Shown: positions 36,873-45,864, numbered from the stretch's first letter. The stretch is 64,000 bases of DNA from Anaerostipes caccae L1-92 (GCF_014467075.1 NZ_AP023027.1:85001-149000); one strand, 5' to 3'. Notes: generated from the letters alone by a model not told the origin. Numbers and translations: made by a program.

Positions 36873-36943
36873 GCGGGTGTAGTTCAATGGTAGAACTCCA
36901 GCCTTCCAAGCTGATCACGTGGGTTCGATTCCCATCACCCGCT
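36873..36943 (+). tRNA. tRNA-Gly (TCC)
   Basis: A 71-nt cloverleaf. Acceptor GCGGGTG/CACCCGC, anticodon loop CTTCCAA (TCC), T-loop TTCGATT, discriminator T. It is a single-gene unit with its own promoter and terminator. Confidence 0.95.
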
Positions 36944-36955
36944 TATAAGAATTTT

Positions 36956-36988
36956 GAAAAACTGTCTGTTTTTACAGGCAGTTTTTTT
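36956..36988 (+). terminator. terminator of tRNA-Gly
   Basis: AAAACTG-CTG pairs with CAG-CAGTTTT, followed by a T7 run. Confidence 0.85.
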
Positions 36989-37045
36989 GTTTCTTCCATA
37001 GGAAAGTTCTATGACCTTCCCTATGAAATAAAAACGCTCCGCGGG

Positions 37046-37160
37046 TTGTGCACAGATGCGTAAGGAAATTATTTGCCTGCGGCAAATTGCATCTGGCACG
37101 CAAAGTTGTCAAGCCCCTCAAAGAGTGAGGGGTTGGGGCGTTGAAGCGGGCTTGCCCACT
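37046..37160. other. structured intergenic segment (ncRNA or palindromic repeat candidate)
   Basis: In the 292-nt gap between tRNA-Gly and the XRE gene, three hairpins follow one another. The first is a long stem with GTGC-CAGATGC pairing GCATCTG-GCAC (37048-37099), enclosing a second stem ATTTGCC/GGCAAAT. The next is CCCCTCA/TGAGGGG (about 37114-37132). The last is a GCGGGC/GCCC element near 37147. There is no open frame with a ribosome site. It has no own promoter that I can see, so it may be a repeat rather than an RNA gene. Confidence 0.4.
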
Positions 37161-37227
37161 TTGTTCTATTGATCATCATTTTAACCATTGGTTAAATTCT
37201 TCTGAGGAAAAATAAAAAAGGATTCAA

Positions 37228-37256
37228 TTGTAGGTGTTTCATCGGGCTGATACAAT
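37228..37256 (+). promoter_or_regulatory. promoter of the XRE-TPR gene
   Basis: TTGTAG (37228-37233), 17-nt spacer, TACAAT (37251-37256), 25 nt before the start codon. Confidence 0.6.
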
Positions 37257-37280
37257 GAAAAGAGAAAAGGAGATGGGCTT

Positions 37281-38339
37281 ATGAAGATCAATGAAATGAT
37301 TCGGGAACTGCGGATAAAAAAAGGTTTAACCCAGGAACAGATGGCTTCTCTGCTGGGGGTTTCCGCCCCTGCGGTCAACAAGTGGGAAAAAGCAGTGTCC
37401 TATCCGGATATCACACTGCTTCCTGCATTGGCGCGGTTACTGGAGACAGACCTGAATACCCTTCTGTCCTTTAAAGAAGAACCAACCAAAGAGGAAATCA
37501 CAGATTTTCTCAATGAACTGGCAGCGGATGTTTCCAGTAACGGAGCGGAACATGCATTTCATATGGGAATGGAAAAAGTACGGGAGTATCCATCCTGTGA
37601 TCCGTTGATCTTGAATGTTGCGGTCACACTGGAAGGAATTTTAGGTATTTACTACAAGGAGGACTGTACTGATTTAAAGAATGATATTGAAAAACTGTAT
37701 GAACGGGCAGCCCAGAGCACTGATGCAGAGGTCAGGGACCGGGCGCGTTCTCTGCTGATCTTTAAGTATATAGACCGGGAGGAATATGACAGAGCAGAAA
37801 TATTCCTTAAGGAGCTGCCGGAGGAGTCCATGATGGATAAGAACCAGATTCGGACAAGGCTGTATATGAAACAGAAACAGTGGGAGGATGCGGGCCGTGT
37901 CCTGGAAAGCAGACTTTTGAAGAAATTAAATGATATCCAAGCTGCGCTGATGGATTTGATGACCATAGCCTTTGAAGAGAACAGGCCCAAAGACGCAGAT
38001 GAGATCGCTGATATATCAAGGCAGGTGGTGCGTTTGTTTGGGTTGTGGGATTATGGGTCTTACTCAGCACAGTTTCAGCTTGCATTCGCAAGGAAAGATA
38101 CCGGTCAGTGTATCACCATACTGAAAGATATGTTTCCGGCGATTCTTAAAAAATGGGAGCCGGGCCAATCACCGCTGTACAGATACACAGGCAGTAAGTC
38201 CAGCACGGACCATTTTGGAAAGTCTATACTTCCAAAGATCTTAAGCGAATTTGAAGACCCTGAAAATGAGGAGTTTCATTTTCTACAGGATGAGCCGGAA
38301 TTCAGGCAGCTTATCAGCGCATGGAAAGAAAAAATATAA
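37281..38339 (+). CDS. XRE-family regulator with TPR-like C-terminal region
   Basis: 352 residues. The N-terminal HTH_3 domain (about 1-65) has LRIKKGLTQEQMASLLGVSAPAVNKWEKAVSYPDI. The remaining 285 residues are all-helical and look like degenerate tetratricopeptide repeats, as in peptide-sensing (RRNPP-like) or stress regulators. AAAGGAG precedes the ATG. Single-gene unit, target unknown. It is convergent to the glucitol PTS operon. Confidence 0.82.
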   Translation: MKINEMIRELRIKKGLTQEQMASLLGVSAPAVNKWEKAVSYPDITLLPALARLLETDLNTLLSFKEEPTKEEITDFLNELAADVSSNGAEHAFHMGMEKVREYPSCDPLILNVAVTLEGILGIYYKEDCTDLKNDIEKLYERAAQSTDAEVRDRARSLLIFKYIDREEYDRAEIFLKELPEESMMDKNQIRTRLYMKQKQWEDAGRVLESRLLKKLNDIQAALMDLMTIAFEENRPKDADEIADISRQVVRLFGLWDYGSYSAQFQLAFARKDTGQCITILKDMFPAILKKWEPGQSPLYRYTGSKSSTDHFGKSILPKILSEFEDPENEEFHFLQDEPEFRQLISAWKEKI

Positions 38340-38346
38340 CAGAATC

Positions 38347-38396
38347 TAAAAACAATCAAACTGCTGAAGGAGGTTTCGCAGTTTGATTGTTTTTTC
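38347..38396. terminator. bidirectional terminator between XRE gene and gut operon
   Basis: AACAATCAAACTGC pairs with GCAGTTTGATTGTT. T6 follows on the plus strand and an A/T-rich flank on the other. Confidence 0.88.
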
Positions 38397-38411
38397 GTTT
38401 AACATCTGATA

Positions 38412-39407
38412 TTAACTGTAAAGCCCGAAACTCAACAGATAGGCTACAAGTACAGCCGCAGGTCCTGTGACAAGTCTCGTAAAGAGCATGGCGGGTACTC
38501 CGGCGCTCACGGTATCGTCCTCAGCTTCCGCCAGGGTCAGCGCTACAGGTACAAAATCACATCCTACCTGAGAGTTGATGGCAAACAGTGCAGGAAGAGA
38601 ATAAGCGATGGGAATGGTTCCTTTCCCGATCTCTACACCGAGGAGTACACCTACCACCTGTGCGATCACCGCACCGGGTCCAAGGACCGGGGACAGGAAC
38701 GGAATGGCACAGAAAACGGACAACCCCAGAAGGCCTGGAAGACTTCCGGCCAATGGTTTGATGGCATTTGCCAGGAGATCGCCGATGCCGGTATAGTTGA
38801 TGATACCAACCATGATGCTGACGAAGATCATGAACGGCAAAATGTTTTTCAGGACAATGTCCAGGGTATCCCGGCCTGCCTGATAAAATACGTTTACAAT
38901 ACTTCCGATGCCGCGGCCCATGCTGGTAATAAAGTTAAAAAATTGATTTCCTCCAGGGGCGGGGGAGGATTCTTTTCCCTCAGCCTCAGCCAGATCCGGG
39001 ACAGCCTGTCCGGATACTTCAGGTTCAGAAGGGGCAGCCTCGCCGCTTTGGGTAATACAGTCCAGCGTAGTGCCGGATACAAAATTATCTTCTTTAATAT
39101 ATTTGCTGAGTGGCCCGGACGGGGAGATGGGGTGGATATCGATGGTCTTGACTCCCATTTTCGGATAAACACCGCACCGGAGTGTCCCACCGCAGTCTAC
39201 CACTGCGATGATGATGGTGTCGGGTTCCACTTTATTGTTAAAGGCATCCACTACCGGGACGCCAAGCAGCGATGCGATTTTTTCAGCCAGAGGATGAATG
39301 GAGCCTCCGGTGACAGAAGCGACGACTTTCCTGGTTTCCGTTTCATAGACAGTCAATGGCCCGCCCCATCCGCTGGAGCCTTTTGTGATCGTTACAGATG
39401 GTTTCAT
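38412..39407 (-). CDS. gutE: PTS glucitol/sorbitol-family EIIB(C)
   Basis: 331 residues. The N-terminal EIIB part carries the phosphorylated cysteine in VVDCGGTLRCG (about 70-80). GGSIHPLAEKIASLLGVPVVDAFN at about 34 is family-typical. A charged linker (about 125-155) leads to the C-terminal membrane domain with several helices (PAGSLPGLLGLSVFCAIPFLSPVLGPGAV). Last gene of gutM-gutA-gutE; overlaps gutA by 4 nt. The predicted substrate is a hexitol. Confidence 0.9.
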   Translation of the reverse strand: MKPSVTITKGSSGWGGPLTVYETETRKVVASVTGGSIHPLAEKIASLLGVPVVDAFNNKVEPDTIIIAVVDCGGTLRCGVYPKMGVKTIDIHPISPSGPLSKYIKEDNFVSGTTLDCITQSGEAAPSEPEVSGQAVPDLAEAEGKESSPAPGGNQFFNFITSMGRGIGSIVNVFYQAGRDTLDIVLKNILPFMIFVSIMVGIINYTGIGDLLANAIKPLAGSLPGLLGLSVFCAIPFLSPVLGPGAVIAQVVGVLLGVEIGKGTIPIAYSLPALFAINSQVGCDFVPVALTLAEAEDDTVSAGVPAMLFTRLVTGPAAVLVAYLLSFGLYS

Positions 39408-39937
39408 TTTGCTGCACCTCCTTTATTTTTTGCCATGATCTTTTTCGTGAGGAATTCAGTGGCATTTCCACGAATAAAGATAACGATGACGCCGGCCAGC
39501 AGGTAACGCACGGCCAAAGGCATAGTGGAGTAGCCGAGCTTTGTAATGCCGGCTGCGATACCGGTCCAGACAAACAGTTCTCCGGCATTTCCGTGTGGAA
39601 ACAGGCCGGTGATCGGGTGCGCAAAGGAGAAACAGGCATCGATAAAGGCAGGTTTCTGGTCTTCCTCCACGAACCGTCCCATAGTATAGCACATGGGATT
39701 GGTCAAAAAGAAAAGGGAGATTACAGGCAGCAGGGTGTAACGGAGCAGGCGGAACCGGGTCAGTTTTTTAGAGAAATTCATGACCCTGTCCTCTCCTACC
39801 AGAGTGATGATGGCATTGATACAGGTGAGCAGGATCAGAAGATTGGGAAGAATTCCGGTGATCAGGCCCATCAGGTTTTCTCCTCCTGCGGATACGATCC
39901 CGGTAAATCCTTCGGCTAGTTTTACAAATACATTCAT
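39404..39937 (-). CDS. gutA: PTS glucitol/sorbitol-family EIIC
   Basis: About 177 residues, membrane protein. GGENLMGLITGILPNLLILL at about 18-38 and LTNPMCYTMGRFVEEDQKPAF at about 78-98 are family signatures. The ATG at 39937 has GGAGG 7 nt upstream. An in-frame ATG 51 nt earlier would begin inside the gutM 3' end with no ribosome site. Confidence 0.9.
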   Translation of the reverse strand: MNVFVKLAEGFTGIVSAGGENLMGLITGILPNLLILLTCINAIITLVGEDRVMNFSKKLTRFRLLRYTLLPVISLFFLTNPMCYTMGRFVEEDQKPAFIDACFSFAHPITGLFPHGNAGELFVWTGIAAGITKLGYSTMPLAVRYLLAGVIVIFIRGNATEFLTKKIMAKNKGGAAK

Positions 39938-39950
39938 AAATATATCCTCC

Positions 39951-40349
39951 TTAACATGGACAGACAGCAGTTTTCCGTTTACCGGCAATTTGTTCTAAGG
40001 CTGAGGCAAAAGCGGCCTTCTCATTTTTGCGTTTCATCAGGGCAGTGACAGAGCAGGCAGGACATCCGATATAGTCATCTTTTTGATTGAATCTGGAAAA
40101 TACAGTCCGTCCCTTCATTTCATAGTAATCTACAATCTCATCTGATTCATTGACCACGACCAGCACGATAACGCCCGGGCGGAAGGTCAGGCCGGATTTG
40201 GCAGTTCCGATGGCCAGAAGATTCGGTGTATGGCGGTAGGCCTTCTTCAGGTCTTCAATGGACTGGTACATTCGTTTGATCTGAAACCAGCCGAAGGCGG
40301 CCTGAGCTGCCATTGTGACCATCAAAATCCCAAGAACATAAGTAAGCAT
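39951..40349 (-). CDS. gutM: GutM-family protein
   Basis: About 132 residues. N-terminal membrane helix (LTYVLGILMVTMAAQAAFG), then a soluble GutM domain with GTAKSGLTFRPGVIVLVV and CPACSVTALMKRK. GutM is described as an activator/anchor protein of glucitol operons in enterobacteria. The start at 40349 has GGAGGT 12 nt upstream, a slightly long spacing. First gene of the minus-strand operon. Confidence 0.82.
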   Translation of the reverse strand: MLTYVLGILMVTMAAQAAFGWFQIKRMYQSIEDLKKAYRHTPNLLAIGTAKSGLTFRPGVIVLVVVNESDEIVDYYEMKGRTVFSRFNQKDDYIGCPACSVTALMKRKNEKAAFASALEQIAGKRKTAVCPC

Positions 40350-40419
40350 AAAGCGGTTAGCACCTCCTTGATATGAATAGATTGACAAGAAGTTTCACGT
40401 GAACTCTTAGCATGTGTTG

Positions 40420-40448
40420 ATACTATCCTGCCCTCAAAGTGAAGTCAA
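40420..40448 (-). promoter_or_regulatory. promoter of the gutMAE operon
   Basis: On the minus strand, TTGACT (40443-40448), 17-nt spacer, TAGTAT (40420-40425). Confidence 0.7.
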
Positions 40449-40464
40449 TTCATCTGATTGTTTT

Positions 40465-40530
40465 GGAACATATTTTACGATTGCACAAAAATAAATACAA
40501 AAAACCAGAGTGTTCTGTAACATTTGTTCC
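40465..40530. promoter_or_regulatory. inverted operator-like sites between the divergent sugar operons
   Basis: GGAACA (40465-40470) and TGTTCC (40525-40530) face each other 60 nt apart, and a TGTTCTGTAACA palindrome lies at 40511-40522. In the same gap, TCAAAGTGAAG near 40434 is inverted as CTTCACTTTTGA near 40535. The SorC-type regulator encoded at 42801 is the likely binder (inference). Confidence 0.4.
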
Positions 40531-40625
40531 ATATCTTCACTTTTGATTGACGAAGGTGAAGGAAGGTAATTATGATGGGGTTGAATTTCAATATAAACCT
40601 GAATCATAAGAAAGAGGTGCTAACT

Positions 40626-41891
40626 ATGCAAACACGAGCGATCAGACTTTATGGAAAAGAGGACCTGAGGCTGGATACATTTGAACTGCCGCCTATAAAG
40701 GAAGATGAGATTTTGGTAAAAATCATTTCTGACAGCGTCTGTATGTCCACTTATAAGCTGTCTAAGCAGGGGGCAGCCCACAAGAGAGCCAGGCCAGATC
40801 TTAAAGAGAGGCCTTCGGTCATCGGGCATGAGATGTCAGGAGTCATCATAGAAACAGGCGCGAAATGGAAAGACCTATACCAAGAGGGCCAGAAGTTTAC
40901 GGTGCTGCCCACGGTCACTGAAAACGGCCGGCTGAAAACAGCAGGTTACTACTACGAGACTTATGGGGGAGACTGCACCTACTGTATTCTTCCCCGGGAA
41001 GTTATGGAGCACGGCTGTCTGATCCCATTTGATGGAGACTCCTTTTTTGAAGCTTCCTTATCGGAGCCCACGGCCTGTATCATTGCCGGGTACCGGAGAA
41101 TGTACCATACATCGGAGGAAGACCATGAACACCGTATGGGAGTGAAACCCCAGGGAAGTCTTGTGATCTTCGGAGCGTGCGGACCCATGGGACTGGAGTG
41201 TATAGACTATGCCCTGCAGCTGGAAAACGGGCCTTCTAAGATTGTCGCCGTCGATATGTCCAAAGAACGGCTTAGCAGAGCAGAAAAAATGCTGGTTCCT
41301 GATCCGGAAAGCGGAAAAGAGCTGTATTTTGTGAACGCAAATGAATGCCGGGATGTGGCAGAGGAACTGAAAGACCTGAACGGCGGCAGAGGATATGATG
41401 ATGTGTTTGTCTATGCTCCGGTGGAAGCCTTGATCGAGCAGGCGGACCGGGTGCTGGGAAAAGACGGGTGCATGAATTTCTTTGCGGGCCCTGTGGATCA
41501 ATCGCTTTCAGCCAGGATCAATATGTATAATGTGCATTATTCATACACCCATCTGGTGGGATTTACCGGAAGCACCAATGAGGATCTCCATGACGCCCTG
41601 AAGCTGATGGAACAAAAAAGGATCCGCCCTACGGTGATGGTGACACATATCGGAGGCTTAAGCAGTGCCATCGAGACTACTCTGCATGTGCCGGAAATCC
41701 CGGGCGGGAAAAAAATGATCTATACACAGATCGATCTGCCGCTGACAGCCATTGAAGATTTTGCGGAGCTTGGCAGGGAGAATCCACTGTTTGAAAAGCT
41801 GGCAGTATCATGTGAGGCCCACAACGGATGCTGGAATGCGGAGGCTGAAAAGATTTTGTTGGATGAATATAATGTGGATCTGACACGATAG
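40626..41891 (+). CDS. L-sorbose-1-phosphate reductase-like zinc alcohol dehydrogenase (SorE/YggP-type)
   Basis: About 421 residues, longer than ordinary zinc ADHs. IRLYGKEDLRLDTFELPPIKEDEIL opens the GroES-like domain. SVIGHEMSGVI at about 70, HRMGVKPQG at about 178, FGACGPMGLE (nucleotide site, about 190), NFFAGPVDQ, HIGGLSS and IPGGKK follow the E. coli YggP / sorbose-1-phosphate reductase pattern. It would interconvert sorbose 1-phosphate and glucitol 6-phosphate or a related pair, which fits the divergent glucitol-type PTS. Start at 40626 chosen for GAGGTG 7 nt upstream. Confidence 0.82.
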   Translation: MQTRAIRLYGKEDLRLDTFELPPIKEDEILVKIISDSVCMSTYKLSKQGAAHKRARPDLKERPSVIGHEMSGVIIETGAKWKDLYQEGQKFTVLPTVTENGRLKTAGYYYETYGGDCTYCILPREVMEHGCLIPFDGDSFFEASLSEPTACIIAGYRRMYHTSEEDHEHRMGVKPQGSLVIFGACGPMGLECIDYALQLENGPSKIVAVDMSKERLSRAEKMLVPDPESGKELYFVNANECRDVAEELKDLNGGRGYDDVFVYAPVEALIEQADRVLGKDGCMNFFAGPVDQSLSARINMYNVHYSYTHLVGFTGSTNEDLHDALKLMEQKRIRPTVMVTHIGGLSSAIETTLHVPEIPGGKKMIYTQIDLPLTAIEDFAELGRENPLFEKLAVSCEAHNGCWNAEAEKILLDEYNVDLTR

Positions 41892-41902
41892 GGAGGAAGG
41901 GA

Positions 41903-42739
41903 ATGTTAGTTACTTTAAAGGGATTATTAGAAGATGCTAAGAACAAAAAACAGGCGGTTGGGGCATTCAACGGAACCACATTGGAAGGAATCCGTGCCAT
42001 AATCGGTGCAGCGGAGGAGCTTAGGAGGCCGGTGATCCTCCAGCACGCCCAGAGTCATGATACGATCATAGATTTAAATGAGATTGCCCCGCTGATGCTG
42101 CACTATGCAAGGAGTGCCTCTGTGCCGGTGGCAGTGCATCTGGACCACGGAAGCACCTTCAAACGGTGCATGGAGGCAATACGGGCAGGGTTTACTTCTG
42201 TTATGTATGACGCGTCTGCCAGGCCGTTTGAGCAGAATCTCATGGAGACGGCAGAGATCGTAAAAGCTGCCCACAGTGTGGGAGTATCTGTGGAAGCAGA
42301 ACTTGGGCATGTGGCAAATGTCAATGAGGATCCCGGGGAGGACAACATTTATACGGATCCTGCTCTGGCTGAGGAGTTTGTGAAGCGCACTGGAGTGGAC
42401 TGCCTGGCCGTTGCCTTTGGCACAGTGCATGGTCTTTATGTAAAGCAGCCAAAGCTGGATCTTTCCATTGTAACTCAGATCAGTGAAAAAAACGGCATTC
42501 CCCTGGTCATGCACGGGGGCTCCGGGGTATCCGGAGACAATTACCGCAGAGCCATAAAAGAGGGAATCTGTAAGATTAACTATTATACATATATGAATAC
42601 AGCGGGAGGGAACGCGGCTAAAAGCTTTGTAAAACAGTCAGGAGAACATCTGGCCTATGACCGTCTCACACTGGCGGCGACGGAAGCTATGAAGCAGGAT
42701 GTGATGGCTGCCATGAGAATATTTGGAATGGATGAGTGA
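41903..42739 (+). CDS. class II ketose-bisphosphate aldolase family protein
   Basis: 278 residues, TIM-barrel zinc aldolase of the Fba/GatY/KbaY type. Zinc and phosphate-site motifs: HLDHGSTFKRCMEAI (about 81-95), EAELGHVANVNED (about 132-144), AFGTVHGLY (about 173) and VMHGGSGVS (about 205). It splits a ketose 1,6-bisphosphate or tagatose bisphosphate into DHAP and an aldehyde; the substrate is not decided by sequence. 11 nt after the reductase gene, with AGGAAGG. Confidence 0.9.
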   Translation: MLVTLKGLLEDAKNKKQAVGAFNGTTLEGIRAIIGAAEELRRPVILQHAQSHDTIIDLNEIAPLMLHYARSASVPVAVHLDHGSTFKRCMEAIRAGFTSVMYDASARPFEQNLMETAEIVKAAHSVGVSVEAELGHVANVNEDPGEDNIYTDPALAEEFVKRTGVDCLAVAFGTVHGLYVKQPKLDLSIVTQISEKNGIPLVMHGGSGVSGDNYRRAIKEGICKINYYTYMNTAGGNAAKSFVKQSGEHLAYDRLTLAATEAMKQDVMAAMRIFGMDE

Positions 42740-42800
42740 CCTGCACATCTGCTATAATCGTGTCAGCAGAGGGAATACAGTCAGTGTGGGAGGGAGAATG

Positions 42801-43775
42801 ATGGCAGATGCAGAGGAAGTCAGGATGCTTGCTGAGATCACCAGACTTTATTATGAGGAGGAATGGACCCAGCAGAGGATCGCTAAAAAGTTTAATATGA
42901 GCCGGTCCCTGGTCTCGAAGCTGCTTTCTAAAGCGAGAAAGATCGGGATTGTGGAGATCATTATCCATGACGAGGAGTTTCACCCGTACAGGAAGCTGGA
43001 GGAGGAGCTTAAGAAACGGTTTCAGATCAGAGAGGCAGTGTGCGTCAGTGTGGAAAACAGTGAAAATCCGGTAAAAACAGTGGGTGCGGCAGCAGCAAAA
43101 TATGTGGCGAGAAAGCTGTCCACTGTGAAGTATGTGGCAATGACGGCGGGAACTACCACCCGCCAGATCGCTGAGAGCTTTTCATCGGGAGTGCCCTTTG
43201 ACCATGTGACATTTGTACCTATGTCGGGAGGATTGGGGGAAGAACGGTGGGAGATCCAGGCCAATGTGGTGTGTGAGCGGATGGCAAAGAACAGCGGGGG
43301 GAATAGCCTTCAGTTGCATGCCCCCATTGTTTTAGATTCCTATGAGGCAAAGGAAATGCTTTTAAAGCAGCACTTTATTAAAAGTGTCATGGAAAAAGCC
43401 AGAAATGCGGAACTGGCTGTGGTGGGACTCGGCAGTTCACCTCAGTATTTTGAGCTGACCGAATCTTATCTGCACGGGATCAATCGGGAGAAGGATGACA
43501 TCAGCAGACGCCTGGTCGGTGACATTTCTTATAATTATTTTGATAAAGAGGGAGAACTGATAGACTGTAAATGGAACAGGCAGCTCATCTCTTTAAACAT
43601 TGAAGAGATCAAACGGATTCCGGAAGTGATTGCTGTGACAGAGGGGACAGAGAAAGCGGCAAGTCTGTATGCGGCTTTGAAGCATAAGATCGTGGACGGC
43701 CTGGTGACCGATGTTCATTCCTCCAGAGAGTTGATCGAGATGGATCGGAGAAGGCTTATGGGAAAGGAAAATTAA
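42801..43775 (+). CDS. SorC/DeoR-type sugar-binding transcriptional regulator
   Basis: About 324 residues. N-terminal HTH (about 5-50) with YYEEEWTQQRIAKKFNMSRSLVSKLLSKARKIGIVEI. C-terminal sugar-binding domain with TAGTTTRQIAES (about 115) and VVGLGSSPQYFEL (about 205). A homologue of SorC, which responds to phosphorylated sugars. Start 42801 (adjacent ATG at 42798 possible) follows GGGAGGG. Probably controls the two divergent sugar operons. Confidence 0.88.
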   Translation: MADAEEVRMLAEITRLYYEEEWTQQRIAKKFNMSRSLVSKLLSKARKIGIVEIIIHDEEFHPYRKLEEELKKRFQIREAVCVSVENSENPVKTVGAAAAKYVARKLSTVKYVAMTAGTTTRQIAESFSSGVPFDHVTFVPMSGGLGEERWEIQANVVCERMAKNSGGNSLQLHAPIVLDSYEAKEMLLKQHFIKSVMEKARNAELAVVGLGSSPQYFELTESYLHGINREKDDISRRLVGDISYNYFDKEGELIDCKWNRQLISLNIEEIKRIPEVIAVTEGTEKAASLYAALKHKIVDGLVTDVHSSRELIEMDRRRLMGKEN

Positions 43776-43778
43776 TTT

Positions 43779-43830
43779 TAAAATAGACTGTTTGGAAAAT
43801 CGAAAATGATTTTCCAAACAGTCTATTTTA
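43779..43830. terminator. long perfect bidirectional terminator
   Basis: A 23-bp perfect stem (43779-43801 with 43808-43830, core GACTGTTTGG/CCAAACAGTC) with a 6-nt loop. A/T-rich ends serve the convergent sorC and vanZ genes. Confidence 0.92.
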
Positions 43831-43843
43831 CATTTAAATTCCA

Positions 43844-44692
43844 TTACAGATAGGTTTGCATAAGATTTAGGATTATTTTAATTATAAAGTATAGAATAGC
43901 AGTGTATGATATGAATTTGCCGGTCTTAGCTCCAAGATCACTGGGATGTCTCATAGCTAAAAGAAGTCCCAGAAGGCTTAATATCAAATAGAGAAATAAA
44001 CTATAATGCAGTCCGTCCAGCGAAATGATTCCATTTTGATTGCCTGACCAGATCGGAATTCCAAATCGCGCAAGAATCATATCTCCATAACAGGTCATAG
44101 GTGGAAAAGTAAAACCAAAAAACAGAGTAATGACACTGAGGACAATGGAATAAGTTCCAAGACCAGATTTTCTGCCACTATTATATCGGTTGACCAGACA
44201 AGCTGAAACCTTAAAAAAAGTATAACCCAAAAGTCCTCCAAGGGTATTTGCAATCAGATCATCAATGTCTGCCAGCCTTCCCACGAAGAAAAACTGAATG
44301 CATTCGATGAAAAGTGACAAAAGCAATATAAATAGCACTGTTTTTTTCAGACTTCGTTTTTCAGTGTGCTGCATTAAGGGGACAAATACTCCCATGGGCA
44401 GGAACAACAGGATATTTAATATGATGTAAGAAAGGTCTTCACCGATAAAAGGAATCAGATTATAGTTATGGGCTCCATTGAGACTCCAGGCATCAAAAGC
44501 AAACATGCCCGTGACAATACCAATAAAAACAAGATATACAGTAAAGAGGTACTGCAAAAACCAATCGCCGTTTTTAAAAGTTTTTGTCTTACCCATTACT
44601 TTTAATACGATTGCAATTAATGCATAAATAATCAATCCAGCGATCAGAGCCTGGGCAAGCAGTATAGCGCCTTTAGAAAAATTTTCTCTCAT
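43844..44692 (-). CDS. VanZ-family membrane protein
   Basis: About 282 residues. The VanZ core is clear: NLIPFIGEDLSYIILNILLFLPMGVFVPLM (about 77-106), then SLFIECIQFFFVGRLADIDDLIANTLGGLLGY (about 125-157), with about eight membrane helices. VanZ proteins lower binding of teicoplanin-class drugs that target lipid II. The ATG at 44692 has GAGG 7 nt upstream and starts 2 nt after the preceding stop. Last gene of a three-gene operon with a secreted peptide. Confidence 0.85.
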   Translation of the reverse strand: MRENFSKGAILLAQALIAGLIIYALIAIVLKVMGKTKTFKNGDWFLQYLFTVYLVFIGIVTGMFAFDAWSLNGAHNYNLIPFIGEDLSYIILNILLFLPMGVFVPLMQHTEKRSLKKTVLFILLLSLFIECIQFFFVGRLADIDDLIANTLGGLLGYTFFKVSACLVNRYNSGRKSGLGTYSIVLSVITLFFGFTFPPMTCYGDMILARFGIPIWSGNQNGIISLDGLHYSLFLYLILSLLGLLLAMRHPSDLGAKTGKFISYTAILYFIIKIILNLMQTYL

Positions 44693-44694
44693 GA

Positions 44695-45864
44695 TCAATC
44701 CTCTTTCTTCCATCGGAGCACAGACAATAATGTCAGGTAACAGCCAACCGCCAGGAAAAACAGCACCGTAGTGAGCCTTGTACGAATAAATATATTCTGG
44801 TGGTTCTTGTATAGTGCTAAAAGAATCCCCTGACTGATGACAAAAGCTGAGAACAGCCAACCGAGATAAACTGTAAGATTCTTAAATGTGACGAAAAACA
44901 GCCCCTTTTCTGTTTTAATGATATGATCTCGGTATAATTTCCTGATAACCAACAGAAAAGCTAAAGCAGATGAAAGAAAAACCAGAAAAGTTTGTCCAAT
45001 GGACAGGTTATATAGATTATGTTTTTCTTCTGGCGGAATGATATATTCATAGCCGGTTTCTTTCACAATTCTTTTTACTTGCTGGACAACCTGATGATAC
45101 TCATTTTTATTATCATAATGTAGATACCCTTCACACTTGTCAGATAAAAGAATCTGTTTAAAATCCAGAGTATCCTGAGGGGATAGCTTAATGCTAGGCA
45201 TGATTAAATAATTGTCTAAATTGATAATTTCTTCATCAACCTTGACATTTGTTTTTTTGTCTAGAAAACCTATTATTTTACAGCGGATATTTTTAGTTGC
45301 CAGATATGAGTTTTCAACAATAGAATTTAGCTTAAAAATATGTTTATAATTTGCACCCGCCACAACAGGAACGATCTGATTAGAAGTTTTTTTATATGCA
45401 GATCGTTTAAAAAATTCTCCAGTTTGTATGCTTTGATCGAGATTTTGTCTTTTTGCATAGAGTTCTGAAACCTGCATAGATTTCAAGGGTGTGATCAGCA
45501 CATCATCTATTTTTTGGTTTCCTTTCCCATTAATGAAACTTTTGCTGCCTTGAAATTTTTTTGTATAAATAAAATCTTGGTTTGATATTTCATAATAATC
45601 AATATTTTTTATATTCATAAGATGTTGATATACTTGTTTTAAAATCTTTAAAGAATCCTTTTTTCTTAGAAAGTTTTCATAACGGTAGCCTTTTCTGTCG
45701 TAATTGTCAGCCAGCAGCCAATCTCCTTGGCTGCTATTTTGAGAAATTGAAGAATTATTTCTTTCGACAAATAAGGCATAAGAATAGACAGATGATCCAA
45801 AGACAAATATGATTATAATGGTCACGAAAACCAGATAATGTTTCAGCCTGTTATTAAAATCCAT
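44695..45864 (-). CDS. membrane protein with one N-terminal and three C-terminal helices, bacteriocin-associated type
   Basis: About 389 residues. One helix at about 8-30, a large extracellular region of about 250 residues (to about 285), then three helices near 290, 335 and 370. This is the outline of MacB/FtsX-like permeases and of bacteriocin-associated integral membrane proteins (DUF1430-like), but about half the usual size of the latter, and no ABC ATPase is adjacent. I cannot name a family with confidence. It overlaps the peptide gene by 11 nt, implying coupling. Possible roles: immunity or export partner of the peptide. Confidence 0.65.
   Translation of the reverse strand: MDFNNRLKHYLVFVTIIIIFVFGSSVYSYALFVERNNSSISQNSSQGDWLLADNYDRKGYRYENFLRKKDSLKILKQVYQHLMNIKNIDYYEISNQDFIYTKKFQGSKSFINGKGNQKIDDVLITPLKSMQVSELYAKRQNLDQSIQTGEFFKRSAYKKTSNQIVPVVAGANYKHIFKLNSIVENSYLATKNIRCKIIGFLDKKTNVKVDEEIINLDNYLIMPSIKLSPQDTLDFKQILLSDKCEGYLHYDNKNEYHQVVQQVKRIVKETGYEYIIPPEEKHNLYNLSIGQTFLVFLSSALAFLLVIRKLYRDHIIKTEKGLFFVTFKNLTVYLGWLFSAFVISQGILLALYKNHQNIFIRTRLTTVLFFLAVGCYLTLLSVLRWKKED

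Noticed and set aside
36873..37280. tRNA-Gly as an integration site
   Set aside because: No repeat of the tRNA 3' end and no integrase or phage gene is visible downstream in the window.
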